A stretch of 64,000 nt of DNA from Bradyrhizobium sp. PSBB068 (GCA_016839165.1 CP069300.1:496001-560000), one strand, 5' to 3'; shown: positions 50,230-59,926, numbered from the stretch's first letter. Numbers and translations are program-made. Notes: a model not told the origin generated them from the letters alone.

Positions 50230-50436
50230 GCGACTCTCGGCTGTTCTGGCGTCGTTGCTGGTGACTAACACGGCTTTCGCGGCGGATGGTAGCGCGCGCC
50301 GTGGCCGACGCGAGCTGCGACTGGAACCCGGCGTGCCGATCGCTGACCATGCCAGTTAACCAGACGTTAGGGTTAACAGTCTATTGCTGGCACGCTCAGT
50401 TGGATCCATTCGCCCGATTTCGTGAGTCACAGTGCC
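50230..50436. promoter_or_regulatory. Divergent promoter region of the aminopeptidase and tadD genes
   Basis: About 200 bp without a gene. The tadD-proximal part holds the CtrA-like site reported separately; the rest is unremarkable GC-rich DNA with no defined boxes. Confidence 0.4.
50356..50376. promoter_or_regulatory. CtrA-like site upstream of tadD
   Basis: TTAACC-AGACG-TTAGG: TTAA-N7-TTAG, 7 of 8 to the CtrA motif TTAA-N7-TTAA with the preferred CC after the first half. A further TTAA at 50373-50376 makes GTTAACC...GGTTAAC a perfect dyad. Confidence 0.6.
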
Positions 50437-51243
50437 ATGCGTCGACAGTCCAATTTGACCCCGCATCTCGCTTCCGCAGCCCTCGTGGCGCTTTTGGCCG
50501 CAGGACTTGGCGGTTGCCAGACCATGTCGGATGTCACCGGATCGATCGCGTCCCGGTCCGATCCTGCGCCCGACGATCCGCGCCGTGCTGTCGAGGTTTA
50601 TGGCGAGCGCTACCGCAAGAATGCCAAGGATGCCGAGGCCGCAATCGCCTACGGCCAGGCCTTGCGCGCAACCGGACAGCGTTCGCAGGCCTGCGCCGTG
50701 CTGGAGCAGGCGACGATCGCCAACCCCGGCAACAAGGCGCTGCTCGCCGCTTATGGCCGCGCGCTGGCCGACAACGGCAATTCGCAGGCCGCGTTCGACG
50801 TGCTGAGCCGCGCGCACAGCCCTGACAATCCGGATTGGCGGATCCTGTCGGTGCAGGGCACCACGCTCGACAAGCTGAACCGGCACGAGGAAGCGCGGCG
50901 CTATTATGCGAGCGCGCTGCGACTGGCTCCGGACGAGCCGTCGGTGCTGTCCAATCTCGGCCTGTCCTACATGCTGACCAAGGAATTGCCGAAGGCGGAA
51001 GAGACGCTCCGCCAGGCCTATGCCAGCGCCCGCGCCGACACCCGCATCCGGCAGAACCTTGCGCTGGTGGTCGGCCTGCAGGGCCGCTTCGCGGAGGCGG
51101 AAACCATCGTCAAGGCCGACCTGCCGGCGGATGAAGCGGCAGCCAACGTCGCCTATCTCCGTGACATGCTGAACCGCAAGGACGGGCCGCGGACCGCATC
51201 GCGCGCCGCACCCACCGCGCCGGTCGTCGCCAGGGACGATTGA
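50437..51243 (+). CDS. tadD: TadD-like TPR lipoprotein of the Tad pilus system
   Basis: Pilotin-like factor for Tad pilus assembly: 268 residues, lipoprotein signal with lipobox LGGC near residue 26 (AALVALLAAGLGGCQ). Three to five TPR-type repeats follow (for example AAIAYGQALRATGQRSQACA, KALLAAYGRALADNGNSQAA, PSVLSNLGLSYMLTKELPKA). The C-terminus is Ala/Pro-rich. ATG at 50437 is preferred; an in-frame GTG five codons upstream exists. It is transcribed toward the rest of the pilus cluster and ends at a shared terminator. A CtrA-like site lies about 70 bp upstream. Confidence 0.87.
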   Translation: MRRQSNLTPHLASAALVALLAAGLGGCQTMSDVTGSIASRSDPAPDDPRRAVEVYGERYRKNAKDAEAAIAYGQALRATGQRSQACAVLEQATIANPGNKALLAAYGRALADNGNSQAAFDVLSRAHSPDNPDWRILSVQGTTLDKLNRHEEARRYYASALRLAPDEPSVLSNLGLSYMLTKELPKAEETLRQAYASARADTRIRQNLALVVGLQGRFAEAETIVKADLPADEAAANVAYLRDMLNRKDGPRTASRAAPTAPVVARDD

Positions 51244-51287
51244 TCTCCGGGCTCTGCGACGCTTCCAACTTCACGCACACAAAAGCA

Positions 51288-51313
51288 AACGCCCGGCATT
51301 GCCGGGCGTTTTC
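51288..51313. terminator. Bidirectional terminator between tadD and tadC
   Basis: Perfect 10-bp stem AACGCCCGGC/GCCGGGCGTT with loop ATT; followed by TTT on the + strand and GCTTTTG on the - strand. Confidence 0.88.
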
Positions 51314-51333
51314 GAAAGCCGCCGCTGCGCAGC

Positions 51334-52308
51334 TCAGTGCATCGTGGCGATCTTGATGTAGGACGGCCCGAGGATCACGATGAACAGGCAGGGCAGGAAG
51401 AACAGGATCATCGGCACGGTCAGCTTGGGCGGCAGCGCTGCCGCCTTCTTCTCGGCCTCGTTCATGCGCATGTCGCGGTTCTCCTGCGCCATCACGCGGA
51501 GGCTCTGGCCGAGCGGCGTGCCGTAGCGTTCGGATTGCTGCAGGGCCATGCAGACCGACTTCACGCCTTCGAGGCCGGTGCGGCGGGCCAGATTCTCGTA
51601 GGCGGACTTGCGGTCCTGCAGGTAGGACAGTTCCGCGGTCGTCAGCGCGAACTCCTCCGACAGCGCGACCGATTGTCCGACGATCTCGTTGGCCACCTTG
51701 CGGAACGCGACCTCGACCGACATGCCCGACTCGATGCAGATCAGCAGCAGGTCGAGCGAATCCGGGAAGGCGCGCTTGATCTGGAGCTGGCGCTTGGAGA
51801 TCGCGTTCTTCAGGAACAGCATCGGCGCCTGCAGGCCGGCATAGGCCGCGACGACGCAGATGCCGATCTTGATCGTAAGCGACCAGGCCGCGCCGGCGAT
51901 GAAGAACGTGTAGATGATGGCGCCGATCAGCATCACGATCGGCGTCACGGCGCGGGCGAACAGGAAGGTGACGTAGGGGGCGTGGCCGCGATAGCCCGCC
52001 ATCACGAGCTTCTCGAGCGCCGCTTCCTGGGCGAGCCATTTCGTCAGGTTGAGGTCGTCCACCACCCTCGAGACGACCTGCTTCGGCGTCTGCCGCAGCG
52101 CCACCTTCTCCGTCTTGGCGAGGCGTTCGCGTTCGCGTTGCCGGAGGCGTTCGCGCTCGCTGGCGACGGCCTTCATGCGCTTGTTGAGGTCGCCGCCGGC
52201 GAGCAGCGGCATCACCAGGGTATAGACCGTCGCGCTTGCCGCGAAGAAGGCAAGCAGCATGGTCATGAACCTGACGTCGTGGAGCTTGGCGATCAGAATA
52301 TCAATCAT
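51334..52308 (-). CDS. tadC: Tad pilus inner-membrane platform protein TadC (T2SF domain)
   Basis: Polytopic platform protein of 324 residues that works with TadB and the CpaF ATPase. There are four helices: one near 15-35, a pair at about 115-160 and one at the C-terminus (VPMILFFLPCLFIVILGPSY). The T2SF domain carries AFPDSLDLLLICIESGMSVE (about 190-209), and a charged coiled stretch (RERLRQRERERLAKTEK) lies near residue 52. Normal length. It is 9 bp downstream of tadB and is the last gene of the leftward cpaBCDEF-tadBC operon. Confidence 0.93.
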   Translation of the reverse strand: MIDILIAKLHDVRFMTMLLAFFAASATVYTLVMPLLAGGDLNKRMKAVASERERLRQRERERLAKTEKVALRQTPKQVVSRVVDDLNLTKWLAQEAALEKLVMAGYRGHAPYVTFLFARAVTPIVMLIGAIIYTFFIAGAAWSLTIKIGICVVAAYAGLQAPMLFLKNAISKRQLQIKRAFPDSLDLLLICIESGMSVEVAFRKVANEIVGQSVALSEEFALTTAELSYLQDRKSAYENLARRTGLEGVKSVCMALQQSERYGTPLGQSLRVMAQENRDMRMNEAEKKAAALPPKLTVPMILFFLPCLFIVILGPSYIKIATMH

Positions 52309-52317
52309 GCTGCACCG

Positions 52318-53295
52318 TCAGAAATCGAAGTTGATCATCTTCTTCATCACCAGCACGCCGCATGTCATCCAGAGCGCGCAACCAACCAGCATGAGCTGGC
52401 CCAGCGAGTTGGTCCACAGCAGGGCGATGTAGTCGGGTGTCGTCAGGAACACGAGGATCATCACGATCGGCGGCAACGAGCCGATGATGGCGGCGGAGGC
52501 TTTCGCTTCCATCGACATCGCCTGGATCTTCTCGGCCATCTTCTTGCGGTCACGCAGCACCCGCGACAGGTTGCCGAGCGCTTCCGACAGATTGCCGCCG
52601 GACTTCTGCTGGATCGAGATCACGATGCCGAAGAAGTTCGCCTCCGGCAGCGGCATGCGTTCGTAGAGCCGGGAGCAGGCCTCGCCGAGCGGCATGCCGA
52701 TCGCCTGGGTCTCGATGATCGCGAGGAACTCGCTGCGCAGCGGCTCCGGCGCGTCGTTGACGACCGCCTTGAGCGATTCGAACAGCGGCAGGCCGGCCTT
52801 GATGCCGCGCACGATGACGTCGACGGCGTCGGGCAGCGCCTTCAGGAAGGCCTTTTCCCGCCGCTTCTTCAGGAAGCCGAGCAGCCAGCGCGGCAGGCCG
52901 AGACCCATGGCGAAGCCGATGCCGGCCGCACCCAGCAAGCCTCCGCCGATCAGGAATGCAACGACGAACCCGAACAGGCCGAGGGCGCCGGAGATCACCC
53001 AGAACTTTTGCTCCGACCACTCGAGCCCGGCCTGCGAGATGCGGATGCCGAGCGAGACTTTCTTGTCCTTCTGGCGCCGCGCCTCGAGCTCCTTCAGCGA
53101 TCCCTCGACCTGTTCGCGGCGGGAGCGCTGCGTGCGCTCGCTGCTTCGTGCCGTCGACGGTTCGCTGCGCGCCACCGATGCGCGGCGTGATTCGGCCTTC
53201 TTTTCCCCCGAGAGGTACGGGTACAGGAAGACCCAGGCGATGCCGCCCACGGTGGTGGCGGCGAGGAACGCCAGAGCGAGCGTTTGCGTCTGCAT
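52318..53295 (-). CDS. tadB: Tad pilus inner-membrane platform protein TadB (T2SF domain)
   Basis: Partner of TadC in the pilus platform; 325 residues. An N-terminal helix (ALAFLAATTVGGIAWVFLYP), a basic/Arg-rich cytoplasmic linker (about 35-75), a helix pair near 97-135, then the T2SF domain with ALPDAVDVIVRGIKAGLPLF (about 155-174), and two C-terminal helices. The paralogous relationship to TadC is clear from the shared DSLDLLL/DAVDVIV segment. It lies 11 bp downstream of cpaF in the same operon. Confidence 0.93.
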   Translation of the reverse strand: MQTQTLALAFLAATTVGGIAWVFLYPYLSGEKKAESRRASVARSEPSTARSSERTQRSRREQVEGSLKELEARRQKDKKVSLGIRISQAGLEWSEQKFWVISGALGLFGFVVAFLIGGGLLGAAGIGFAMGLGLPRWLLGFLKKRREKAFLKALPDAVDVIVRGIKAGLPLFESLKAVVNDAPEPLRSEFLAIIETQAIGMPLGEACSRLYERMPLPEANFFGIVISIQQKSGGNLSEALGNLSRVLRDRKKMAEKIQAMSMEAKASAAIIGSLPPIVMILVFLTTPDYIALLWTNSLGQLMLVGCALWMTCGVLVMKKMINFDF

Positions 53296-53306
53296 CCTGC
53301 GCTCCC

Positions 53307-54770
53307 CTAGGCCGGCGCCGGCGAGTCGGAGGCATCCAACGCCGCCGCAAGCCGCTTCTCTTCATTGTAGTAGCGGGCACGCTCCCAGAAGCGCGGCCGG
53401 CCGATGCCGGTCGAGCGGTGCTTGCCGATGATCTTGCCGTTGGCGTCTTCGCCGACCACGTCGTAGAGGAAGATGTCCTGGGTGATGATGGTGTCGCCTT
53501 CCATGCCCATCACCTCGGTGATGTGGGTGATGCGGCGTGAGCCGTCGCGCAGGCGCGCGGCCTGCACGATGATATCGACCGAGGCGCAGATCATCTCGCG
53601 GATGGTGCGTGAGGGAAGCGAAAAGCCGCCCATGGTGATCATGGATTCGCAGCGCGACAGCGCTTCGCGCGGATTGTTGGCGTGCAGCGTGCCCATCGAG
53701 CCGTCGTGGCCGGTGTTCATCGCCTGCAACAGGTCGAACGCTTCGGGGCCGCGGACTTCGCCGACGATGATGCGCTCGGGGCGCATACGCAGGCAGTTGC
53801 GGACCAGCTCGCGCATGGTGACCTGGCCCTCGCCCTCGATGTTCGGCGGCCGGGTTTCCAGCCGCACCACATGCGGCTGCTGCAGCTGGAGTTCGGCGGC
53901 GTCTTCGCAGGTGATGATGCGCTCGTCGTGCTCGATATAGTTGGTCAGGCAGTTCAGCAGCGTGGTCTTGCCGGAGCCGGTGCCGCCCGAGATGATCACG
54001 TTGCAGCGGACGCGGCCGATGATCTGCAGGATGGTCGCGCCTTCCGGCGTGATCGCGCCGAACTTGACGAGCTGCTCCAGCGTCAGCTTGTCCTTCTTGA
54101 ATTTGCGGATGGTGAGCGCGGGCCCGTCGATCGCCAGCGGCGGCACGATGGCGTTGACGCGCGAGCCGTCGGCGAGGCGAGCGTCGCAGATCGGCGAGGA
54201 TTCGTCGACGCGCCGGCCGACCTGGCTGACGATGCGCTGGCAGATGTTGAGAAGCTGCTGGTTGTCGCGAAAGCGGATGCCGGTGCGCTGGATCTTGCCG
54301 GCGACTTCGATGAACACGGTGCCCGCGCCGTTGACCATGATGTCGGCGATGTCGTCGCGCGACAGCAACGGCTCGAGCGGCCCGTAGCCGAGCACGTCGT
54401 TGCAGATGTCGTCGAGCAGCTCTTCCTGCTCGGCGATCGACATCACGATGTTCTTGATCGCGATGATCTCGTTGACGATGTCGCGGATTTCCTCGCGCGC
54501 CGACTCGCTGTCCAGCTTGGCGAGCTGGGCGAGGTCGATCGCCTCGATCAGGGCGCCGAAGATCGTCGCCTTGACCTGGTAATAATTGTCCGAGCGGCGC
54601 GCTTCGACGGTGGGAGCAGGCGGCGGCTTGGCCGGAGCCAGCGGCGGCGACGATACCGTCGGGGCGGCGGACTCGCGCGACATCGGCGACGAGCCGGCGG
54701 GTTCCGGCGCCTGAAAAGCGGGCTTGGGTGCCCGCACGTCCCCATCGTTTCCGCTACGCTTACCAAACAC
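53307..54770 (-). CDS. cpaF: Tad pilus assembly ATPase CpaF (TadA, VirB11-like)
   Basis: Hexameric secretion ATPase powering pilus extension and probably retraction; 487 residues. A Pro/Ala-rich N-terminal tail (about 1-65) precedes an N-terminal domain, [20 protein letters not shown] near 135, Walker [13 protein letters not shown] near 265, the Asp box [20 protein letters not shown] near 291, and Walker [20 protein letters not shown] near 330, with a His box [11 protein letters not shown]. The start codon is GTG. It follows cpaE by 24 bp. Confidence 0.95.
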   Translation of the reverse strand: MFGKRSGNDGDVRAPKPAFQAPEPAGSSPMSRESAAPTVSSPPLAPAKPPPAPTVEARRSDNYYQVKATIFGALIEAIDLAQLAKLDSESAREEIRDIVNEIIAIKNIVMSIAEQEELLDDICNDVLGYGPLEPLLSRDDIADIMVNGAGTVFIEVAGKIQRTGIRFRDNQQLLNICQRIVSQVGRRVDESSPICDARLADGSRVNAIVPPLAIDGPALTIRKFKKDKLTLEQLVKFGAITPEGATILQIIGRVRCNVIISGGTGSGKTTLLNCLTNYIEHDERIITCEDAAELQLQQPHVVRLETRPPNIEGEGQVTMRELVRNCLRMRPERIIVGEVRGPEAFDLLQAMNTGHDGSMGTLHANNPREALSRCESMITMGGFSLPSRTIREMICASVDIIVQAARLRDGSRRITHITEVMGMEGDTIITQDIFLYDVVGEDANGKIIGKHRSTGIGRPRFWERARYYNEEKRLAAALDASDSPAPA

Positions 54771-54794
54771 GACGTCTTGACTCCACGCGGACCA

Positions 54795-56063
54795 CTATTT
54801 GGACCGCAGCTTTTCGAGCAGGGGCGACAGGAAGGACCCCCTCGGCTTCTTGGTTTCGCCGCGGCCTGTCAGCCGCTGCGCCATCTGTAGAAACATCTCG
54901 ACTGCGCGGTGATTGGCGGAGATTTCCGCGATCATCTGGCCGTTGTTGGCGGCCGAACCGAAAATCTGCGGATCGAACGGGATGGCGGCGATCGGCTGGC
55001 TTTCGATCGCCTTGGCGAATTCGCCCGCCGCGATCTCCGGACGCTTCGGCACGCCGACCTGGTTCAGGCAGTACAGCGGCGCGCGGTCATTGGGCCGGGA
55101 CGCCTTCAGCAGGTCGAACATGTTCTTGGCGTTGCGCAGATTGGCGAGGTCTGGCGCCGCCACGATCAGGATGTCGTCGGCCGCGATCAGCGCGCGCTTG
55201 GTCCAGCCGGACCATTGATGCGGCACGTCGAGCACGATGCAGGGCATCGTGGTGCGCAGCGTATCGAAGATCGCATCGAACGCTTCGGCGCCGAAATCGT
55301 AGACCTTGTCGAGCGTGGCCGGCGCCGCCAGCAGGCTCAGATGGTCGGTGCATTTCGACAGCAGGCGGTCGACGAAGGCGGTATCGACGCGGTCCGGGGA
55401 GAAGACGGCATCCGCGATGCCCTGCGCCGGATCCTGGTTGTAGTTGAGGCCGGCGGTGCCGAACGCAAGGTCGAGATCGGCGACCACCGAATCGAGCGCC
55501 AGATCGCGGGCGATCGCCCAGGCGACATTGTGCGCGATCGTCGAGGCGCCGACGCCGCCCTTGGCGCCGACGACGGCGACGACGCGTCCGACCGCCTTGG
55601 CTTCCGGCGCGGAGAACAGGTTGCAGACCGCGCGCACCACGTCGATCGCATGCGCCGGCGCAATCACGTAGTCGCTGACGCCGCGGCGCACCAGCTCGCG
55701 GTACAGCGTGACGTCGTTGACCCGGCCGATCACGACCACCCTTGTGCCGGCATCGCACACCGTGGCGAGCTGGTCGAGGCCGGCCAGGATATCGCTGCGG
55801 CCCTCGGTCTCGAGGATGATGACGTTGGGCGTCGGCGCCGAGCGATAGGCCTCGATGGCGGCCGCCATGCCGCCCATCTGGATCTTGAGGTGGGCCTTGG
55901 CGAGCCGGCGGTCCTCGCCTGCCGACTGCACGGCTGCGGCGGTCTCGACCGTTTCGCAGAACGCCTGAACCGAAACCCGGGGCGCCGGAGCAATATGGTC
56001 GTCCACGGCCTGCGGCGGGGCGTCCGTCTGCTCTTCGGAGTTTTGCTGCGCGTAGGTGATCAT
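54795..56063 (-). CDS. cpaE: Pilus localisation/assembly protein CpaE (TadZ)
   Basis: MinD/ParA-like ATPase that positions the Tad apparatus at the pole; 422 residues. The N-terminal half (about 45-155) resembles a response-regulator receiver (NVIILETEGRSDILAGLDQL, VVVIGRVNDVTLYRELVRRG) without an obvious phospho-acceptor Asp. The C-terminal ATPase has the deviant Walker A VVGAKGGVGASTIA near 167 and VVADLDLAFGTAGLN near 192. ATG at 56063 overlaps the cpaD stop by 4 bp (ATGA). Confidence 0.93.
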   Translation of the reverse strand: MITYAQQNSEEQTDAPPQAVDDHIAPAPRVSVQAFCETVETAAAVQSAGEDRRLAKAHLKIQMGGMAAAIEAYRSAPTPNVIILETEGRSDILAGLDQLATVCDAGTRVVVIGRVNDVTLYRELVRRGVSDYVIAPAHAIDVVRAVCNLFSAPEAKAVGRVVAVVGAKGGVGASTIAHNVAWAIARDLALDSVVADLDLAFGTAGLNYNQDPAQGIADAVFSPDRVDTAFVDRLLSKCTDHLSLLAAPATLDKVYDFGAEAFDAIFDTLRTTMPCIVLDVPHQWSGWTKRALIAADDILIVAAPDLANLRNAKNMFDLLKASRPNDRAPLYCLNQVGVPKRPEIAAGEFAKAIESQPIAAIPFDPQIFGSAANNGQMIAEISANHRAVEMFLQMAQRLTGRGETKKPRGSFLSPLLEKLRSK

Positions 56064-56812
56064 TTTCCTGTGTCGCTTAGCTTGGCCCTGTCGGCCTCGG
56101 GATACGTCGTGGCAGTGCTGGTGCCCTTGCGATATTTGTCGAACGCGATGTTGCGACGCGCCGTGTAGGCAGGGGTCTCCGCGCGCGGCTGGACGAGGTC
56201 GGTCGGGTCTTCGATCATGGCTGCGAGGTTGCGCTGATTGGCGCAGCCGAAATTGTAATACTGCTTGTTCTCGATATAGGACCCGTTGTGGATCGACGGG
56301 CCGAGATCCTCCGGCCAGAGACCGCACGGACCGGCGACCGCTTTCATCTTCGGGTAGTTCACGCGGATCGCGGGCATCTGCCGCGGATCCTCGGGATGGT
56401 ATTTCCGCACGAGGATTCCGCGCGGCGGCACGCCGGCGGCGGTAAAGGTCGCCTGGATCTCGCGCAGCGATTCCTGCGCGGTCCGTGCGTTCGGCGTGTC
56501 GGCAGGAACGTCGATGGTGACGGCGCCGGTGCCCTCGCGAATCCAGTCCTGCGCCATTCCCATCACTTCGGCGCGCTGCTCCGCGGTCAGGCCGCCGCGG
56601 CTGCGGCCGACAAAGACCACGATCGAGCGATCAGCCTCGGTGACCGCGATCGGGTGACGCTGGCGATAATCGGCCGGCGCGTTCACCATCGCGAAACTGT
56701 TGTCGGCGGCGTGCTGGCAGGCGCCGAGCGTCATGGCGAGGCCGACGAGTGCGCCGGCGAGACTGACGGCGCGCCTGGGATCGGCGGATGTTCTGGGTGT
56801 CGTCTGTGTCAT
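56060..56812 (-). CDS. cpaD: Pilus assembly lipoprotein CpaD
   Basis: Outer-membrane-associated lipoprotein of 250 residues with a signal and lipobox ending LGAC at about residue 32 (ALVGLAMTLGAC). Family motifs: NAPADYRQRHPIAVTEADRS, GTGAVTIDVPADTPN near 95, GPCGLWPEDLGP near 162 and NFGCANQRNLAAMIEDPTDL near 186. It likely supports the CpaC secretin. Overlaps cpaE by 4 bp and lies 8 bp after cpaC. Confidence 0.93.
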   Translation of the reverse strand: MTQTTPRTSADPRRAVSLAGALVGLAMTLGACQHAADNSFAMVNAPADYRQRHPIAVTEADRSIVVFVGRSRGGLTAEQRAEVMGMAQDWIREGTGAVTIDVPADTPNARTAQESLREIQATFTAAGVPPRGILVRKYHPEDPRQMPAIRVNYPKMKAVAGPCGLWPEDLGPSIHNGSYIENKQYYNFGCANQRNLAAMIEDPTDLVQPRAETPAYTARRNIAFDKYRKGTSTATTYPEADRAKLSDTGK

Positions 56813-56820
56813 CGTCCGCC

Positions 56821-58305
56821 TCAGTCGGTAATAAAGCCGTAGGTGCCGCGGTAATTCCGCGCCGGCTCGGTGCGGCCAGGCACGCCGTAGACGCGATTGA
56901 TGCTGCCGAGCAGGTCGGCCTGCGGATCGGACGCGTTGGCGAAGCCGTCATCCGGACGCGCGAGATCCTTCTGCGCCACCGCGCGAACCACATAGGGCGT
57001 CACCAGCACCATCATTTCGGTCTGGTTGTTGACGAAGTCGCGGCTGCGGAACAGCGTGCCGAGCACGGGCAGCGACCCGAGGCCGGGAAGGCCGTTGATC
57101 GCCTGCTTGGTCTGGTCCTGGATCAGGCCGGCCATTGCCATCGAGCCGCCCGACGGAATCTCCAGCGTGGTCTCGGCGCGGCGGGTCTTGATCGACGGGA
57201 TCGTCGTTCCACCGGCGCCGCCGGTCAACGAGTTCTCGGTCGAGACTTCCGACACTTCGGTCATCACACGCAGGCTGATCCGGCCCTCGGTCAGCACCAC
57301 CGGCGTGAAGTTGAGCGAAATGCCGAACTTCTTGAAGCTGACGGTCTGAACGCACTGTCCGATCGCGCCTCCCGTCGTCGTCTGACAGGTCACGCCGGTC
57401 GGGATCGGAAACTCGCCACCGGAAATAAAGGTCGCCGATTCGCCGGAGATCGCGGTCAGGTTCGGCTCGGCGAGCGTTCGCACCACGCCGGCGCTTTCCA
57501 TGGCGCGGATGGTTGCCGACACCGACGATCCGAACGATGTGGTGATGGCGTTGTTGGGCACCAGCGGTGCGTTGTTCGCCGTGAACGGGTTGGCGTTGTT
57601 GAATTTCACTACGGCCGTGCCGTAGTTGAGGTTCGCGGTGAGGTCGATGCCGAGCTGCTTGATCAGGCTGCGCGAGACTTCGGCGACCGTGACTTTCAGC
57701 ATCACCTGGTCGCGGCCGCGAACCGCGATGGAGTTCACGACCTTCTCGGCGCCGCTGACCAGCCGCGCGGCGATCTCGCCGGCCTGCTGCGCGTCGATCG
57801 GGCTCGCCGCACTCCCGGTCAGCATCACGCCGTCGCCGACGCCCTCGATCTGGATATCGGAATTCGGCAGCGCCGCCCGCAGCGCCTGACGTACGCCATT
57901 GAGGTCGCGCTTGACCGCGATGTCATAGGCCGCGATCTGCTGACCGGCGGCATCGAAGAACACGATGTTGGTCTGGCCGACCGTCGCGCCGATGATGTAG
58001 GCGCGCTGCGCCGAGCGGACCACCGCATTGGCGATCTTGGGATCGGCCACCAGTACGTCCTTGATGTCCCTCGGCAGATCGATCACGATCGATTTGCCGA
58101 TGCCGAGCGAGAGGAAGCGGGCATTCATCTGGCCGCCGTCGGTCGATGCGGCAGGGGCGGGCGCGGCGCGGTAATCGCTCGCCGTCACCGGCGTCAGCGC
58201 CGGGTTGAGCGAGAGCGCCGTGACGGCCGAGAACGACAATGCGCGGACCATGAAGGCCCGCATCGTCCGTTGAGTTGCCCCGCCCTTCATCACCTGTATC
58301 CTCAT
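56821..58305 (-). CDS. cpaC: Tad pilus secretin CpaC
   Basis: Outer-membrane secretin channel for the pilus; about 494 residues. Signal peptide near residues 18-40 (VRALSFSAVTALSLNPALTP), then the N-terminal SLGIGKSIVIDLPRDIKDVL domain, a BON-like region with GVGDGVMLTGSAASPIDAQQ, and the secretin core containing LAEPNLTAISGESATFISGG and VLPVLGTLFRSRDF-type SLPVLGTLFRSRDFVNNQTE, the secretin signature. ATG at 58305 is preceded by an overlapping GTG (58311) that joins the cpaB stop, so coupling is certain but the exact start is not. Confidence 0.94.
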   Translation of the reverse strand: MRIQVMKGGATQRTMRAFMVRALSFSAVTALSLNPALTPVTASDYRAAPAPAASTDGGQMNARFLSLGIGKSIVIDLPRDIKDVLVADPKIANAVVRSAQRAYIIGATVGQTNIVFFDAAGQQIAAYDIAVKRDLNGVRQALRAALPNSDIQIEGVGDGVMLTGSAASPIDAQQAGEIAARLVSGAEKVVNSIAVRGRDQVMLKVTVAEVSRSLIKQLGIDLTANLNYGTAVVKFNNANPFTANNAPLVPNNAITTSFGSSVSATIRAMESAGVVRTLAEPNLTAISGESATFISGGEFPIPTGVTCQTTTGGAIGQCVQTVSFKKFGISLNFTPVVLTEGRISLRVMTEVSEVSTENSLTGGAGGTTIPSIKTRRAETTLEIPSGGSMAMAGLIQDQTKQAINGLPGLGSLPVLGTLFRSRDFVNNQTEMMVLVTPYVVRAVAQKDLARPDDGFANASDPQADLLGSINRVYGVPGRTEPARNYRGTYGFITD

Positions 58306-58307
58306 GG

Positions 58308-59102
58308 TCACTTCTGCATCGTTGCCTGGTTGGCAACGCCGAAGCGGATGACGTTGATCGTCTCACCGCGCTTCTGGTGGTTGTCGTCGGTCCGGACTTC
58401 GGGCGCGTTGTTGTCGGCGATGCTGCGCAGTGCCAGCGACAGGACGCCGCTCTGGCGCGCGCGCGCCAGCGTTTCGGTCTGTTCGGGCTTCAGCTCCAGC
58501 GTCACCGTCTTGCCGATCAGTGCGTTGGTGCCGTCCTTTTCCTTCGGCGCCTGGTCGATCGCGAGCACGCGGATATTGGTCAGAATCACCTCGGAGTTGA
58601 CGATGTCGGCGCCGTTGCGGTCCGGATTCTTGTCGCGCTTCGACAGCAGGACGTCGACCCGGTCGTTCGGCAGGATGAAGCCGCCGGCGCCGGTCTCGGG
58701 CGAGATCTCGGTTGAGACCGCCCGCATGCCGGTCGGCAGGATCGCAGCCATGAAGCCGCTTCCGTCGGCCTTGACGAGCTTCTGCTCGCGAATCGGCTCG
58801 CCCTGGATGAACGGGGCGCGCGCGATCGAGCCGGTGACGTCCTTGATCGCTTCGGCGTTGCTGTCCCTGCGCATGAAGCTGGCGCTGGCGGTCGCCGCCG
58901 GCCAGGTCTGCCACTGCAGATCTTCAGGCTTCACGGCCTGGCCAAGGCCGATGTCGGTTCTCGCGACCAGGATGTCGACGGTAGGCAGCTGGGCGACCGG
59001 CGGAGGCGGCGCCGGCTTGTCGTCGCTGCCGCTCGCCAAATAGAGCGCCGTGAGGCCGGCGCAGCCTGCGATAGCCAGGACCAGAATGCGGGCCTTATCC
59101 AT
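58308..59102 (-). CDS. cpaB: Flp pilus assembly protein CpaB (SAF domain)
   Basis: Periplasmic pilus assembly factor of 264 residues, anchored by an N-terminal helix (ILVLAIAGCAGLTALYLASG). A Pro-rich linker precedes the SAF/AFP-III-like domain (TVDILVARTDIGLGQAVKPE, about 41-60) and RcpC-type region (AVSTEISPETGAGGFILPND, about 127-146; RVDVLLSKRD). First gene of the leftward cpaBCDEF-tadBC operon, with a CtrA-like site about 105-120 bp upstream. Confidence 0.93.
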   Translation of the reverse strand: MDKARILVLAIAGCAGLTALYLASGSDDKPAPPPPVAQLPTVDILVARTDIGLGQAVKPEDLQWQTWPAATASASFMRRDSNAEAIKDVTGSIARAPFIQGEPIREQKLVKADGSGFMAAILPTGMRAVSTEISPETGAGGFILPNDRVDVLLSKRDKNPDRNGADIVNSEVILTNIRVLAIDQAPKEKDGTNALIGKTVTLELKPEQTETLARARQSGVLSLALRSIADNNAPEVRTDDNHQKRGETINVIRFGVANQATMQK

Positions 59103-59204
59103 TACGCTTCACTTTCCACATGACGCCGCGACGCTGCCGCCGCCGTGATGGGAGTTGACCAGCTATTCGTCAAAGCATGGTTAATGAGGCGTATCTAAAT
59201 CGCC

Positions 59205-59219
59205 TTAACGGGCGGTTAC
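59205..59219. promoter_or_regulatory. CtrA-like site upstream of cpaB
   Basis: TTAA-CGGGCGG-TTAC, 7 of 8 to TTAA-N7-TTAA, in the 127-bp spacer between cpaA and cpaB. Placed properly for control of the cpaB operon. Confidence 0.55.
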
Positions 59220-59229
59220 CGCTGCTTTC

Positions 59230-59754
59230 TCAGCGCATGGCGAAGTGCGCGAGATCGATCGTCTTGATCCAGTCGGTCTCCGGATAGATCAACAGGGCGC
59301 CGAGGGCGAGCGCGATGCCGTAGGGAATGCCGGTCTGCTTGTCGTGCAGGCGGCTGAGCCAGGCCTGGGACGCCAGCGGATAGGGTAGCGGCCATTGCCG
59401 GAGCTGCAGCAACAGGACGGTCAGCGCGCCGCCGAACAGCGAAGCAAGCACCAGATAGGGGAGCAGATGCTCAAACCCGAACCAAAGGGCGGCCGCGGCC
59501 ACCACCTTGGCGTCTCCGCCGCCGACCCAGCCCATCGCGAACATGCCGAACGCCACCACCAGGACCAGCGCGCCCGCGCCGGCATGGTTGAGGATTTCAT
59601 GGACGCCCATCCCGGTCAGGGGCGCCAGGACGAAGAAGCCGGCCACCAGCGCCAGCGAGATCCGGTTCGGGATCGTCATGGTGAAGAGATCGCTCGCCGC
59701 CGCAAAGGCCATCAGGGCCGGAAACAGCATCAAGCGTGCGATGTCGAGGATCAT
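59230..59754 (-). CDS. cpaA: Tad prepilin peptidase CpaA (TadV)
   Basis: Type IV prepilin-like aspartyl peptidase (A24) of 174 residues with about six helices. It processes the Flp prepilin at the inner membrane. The catalytic Asp residues lie in AASDLFTMTIPNRIS (about 19-33) and WVGGGDAKVVAAAAL (GxGD motif, about 76-90). It sits 172 bp downstream of the pilin gene on the same strand, matching the Caulobacter pilA-cpaA-cpaB order. The pilin terminator in between suggests low read-through expression. Confidence 0.93.
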   Translation of the reverse strand: MILDIARLMLFPALMAFAAASDLFTMTIPNRISLALVAGFFVLAPLTGMGVHEILNHAGAGALVLVVAFGMFAMGWVGGGDAKVVAAAALWFGFEHLLPYLVLASLFGGALTVLLLQLRQWPLPYPLASQAWLSRLHDKQTGIPYGIALALGALLIYPETDWIKTIDLAHFAMR

Positions 59755-59875
59755 GGAGTCATGCCGTCAAGCTGGAGCTGCGGTCGAGAGCGGACGCTAG
59801 CGGCCAATGGTGAACAATCGGGAAAGGACCGCCGGCGACCGCAACGGAGGCCGCCGAGCGGCCACCGACAAATAG

Positions 59876-59904
59876 CAAAGGCCCCGGGGGTGCCGGGACC
59901 TTTG
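59876..59904 (-). terminator. Terminator of the pilin gene
   Basis: Stem CAAAGGcCCCGG/CCGGGaCCTTTG, 12 bp with one mismatch and a 5-nt loop, 22 bp downstream of the pilA stop. The T-tract on the reverse strand is weak. Confidence 0.65.
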
Positions 59905-59926
59905 ATGCGAGTTCGTCGGAACCGGC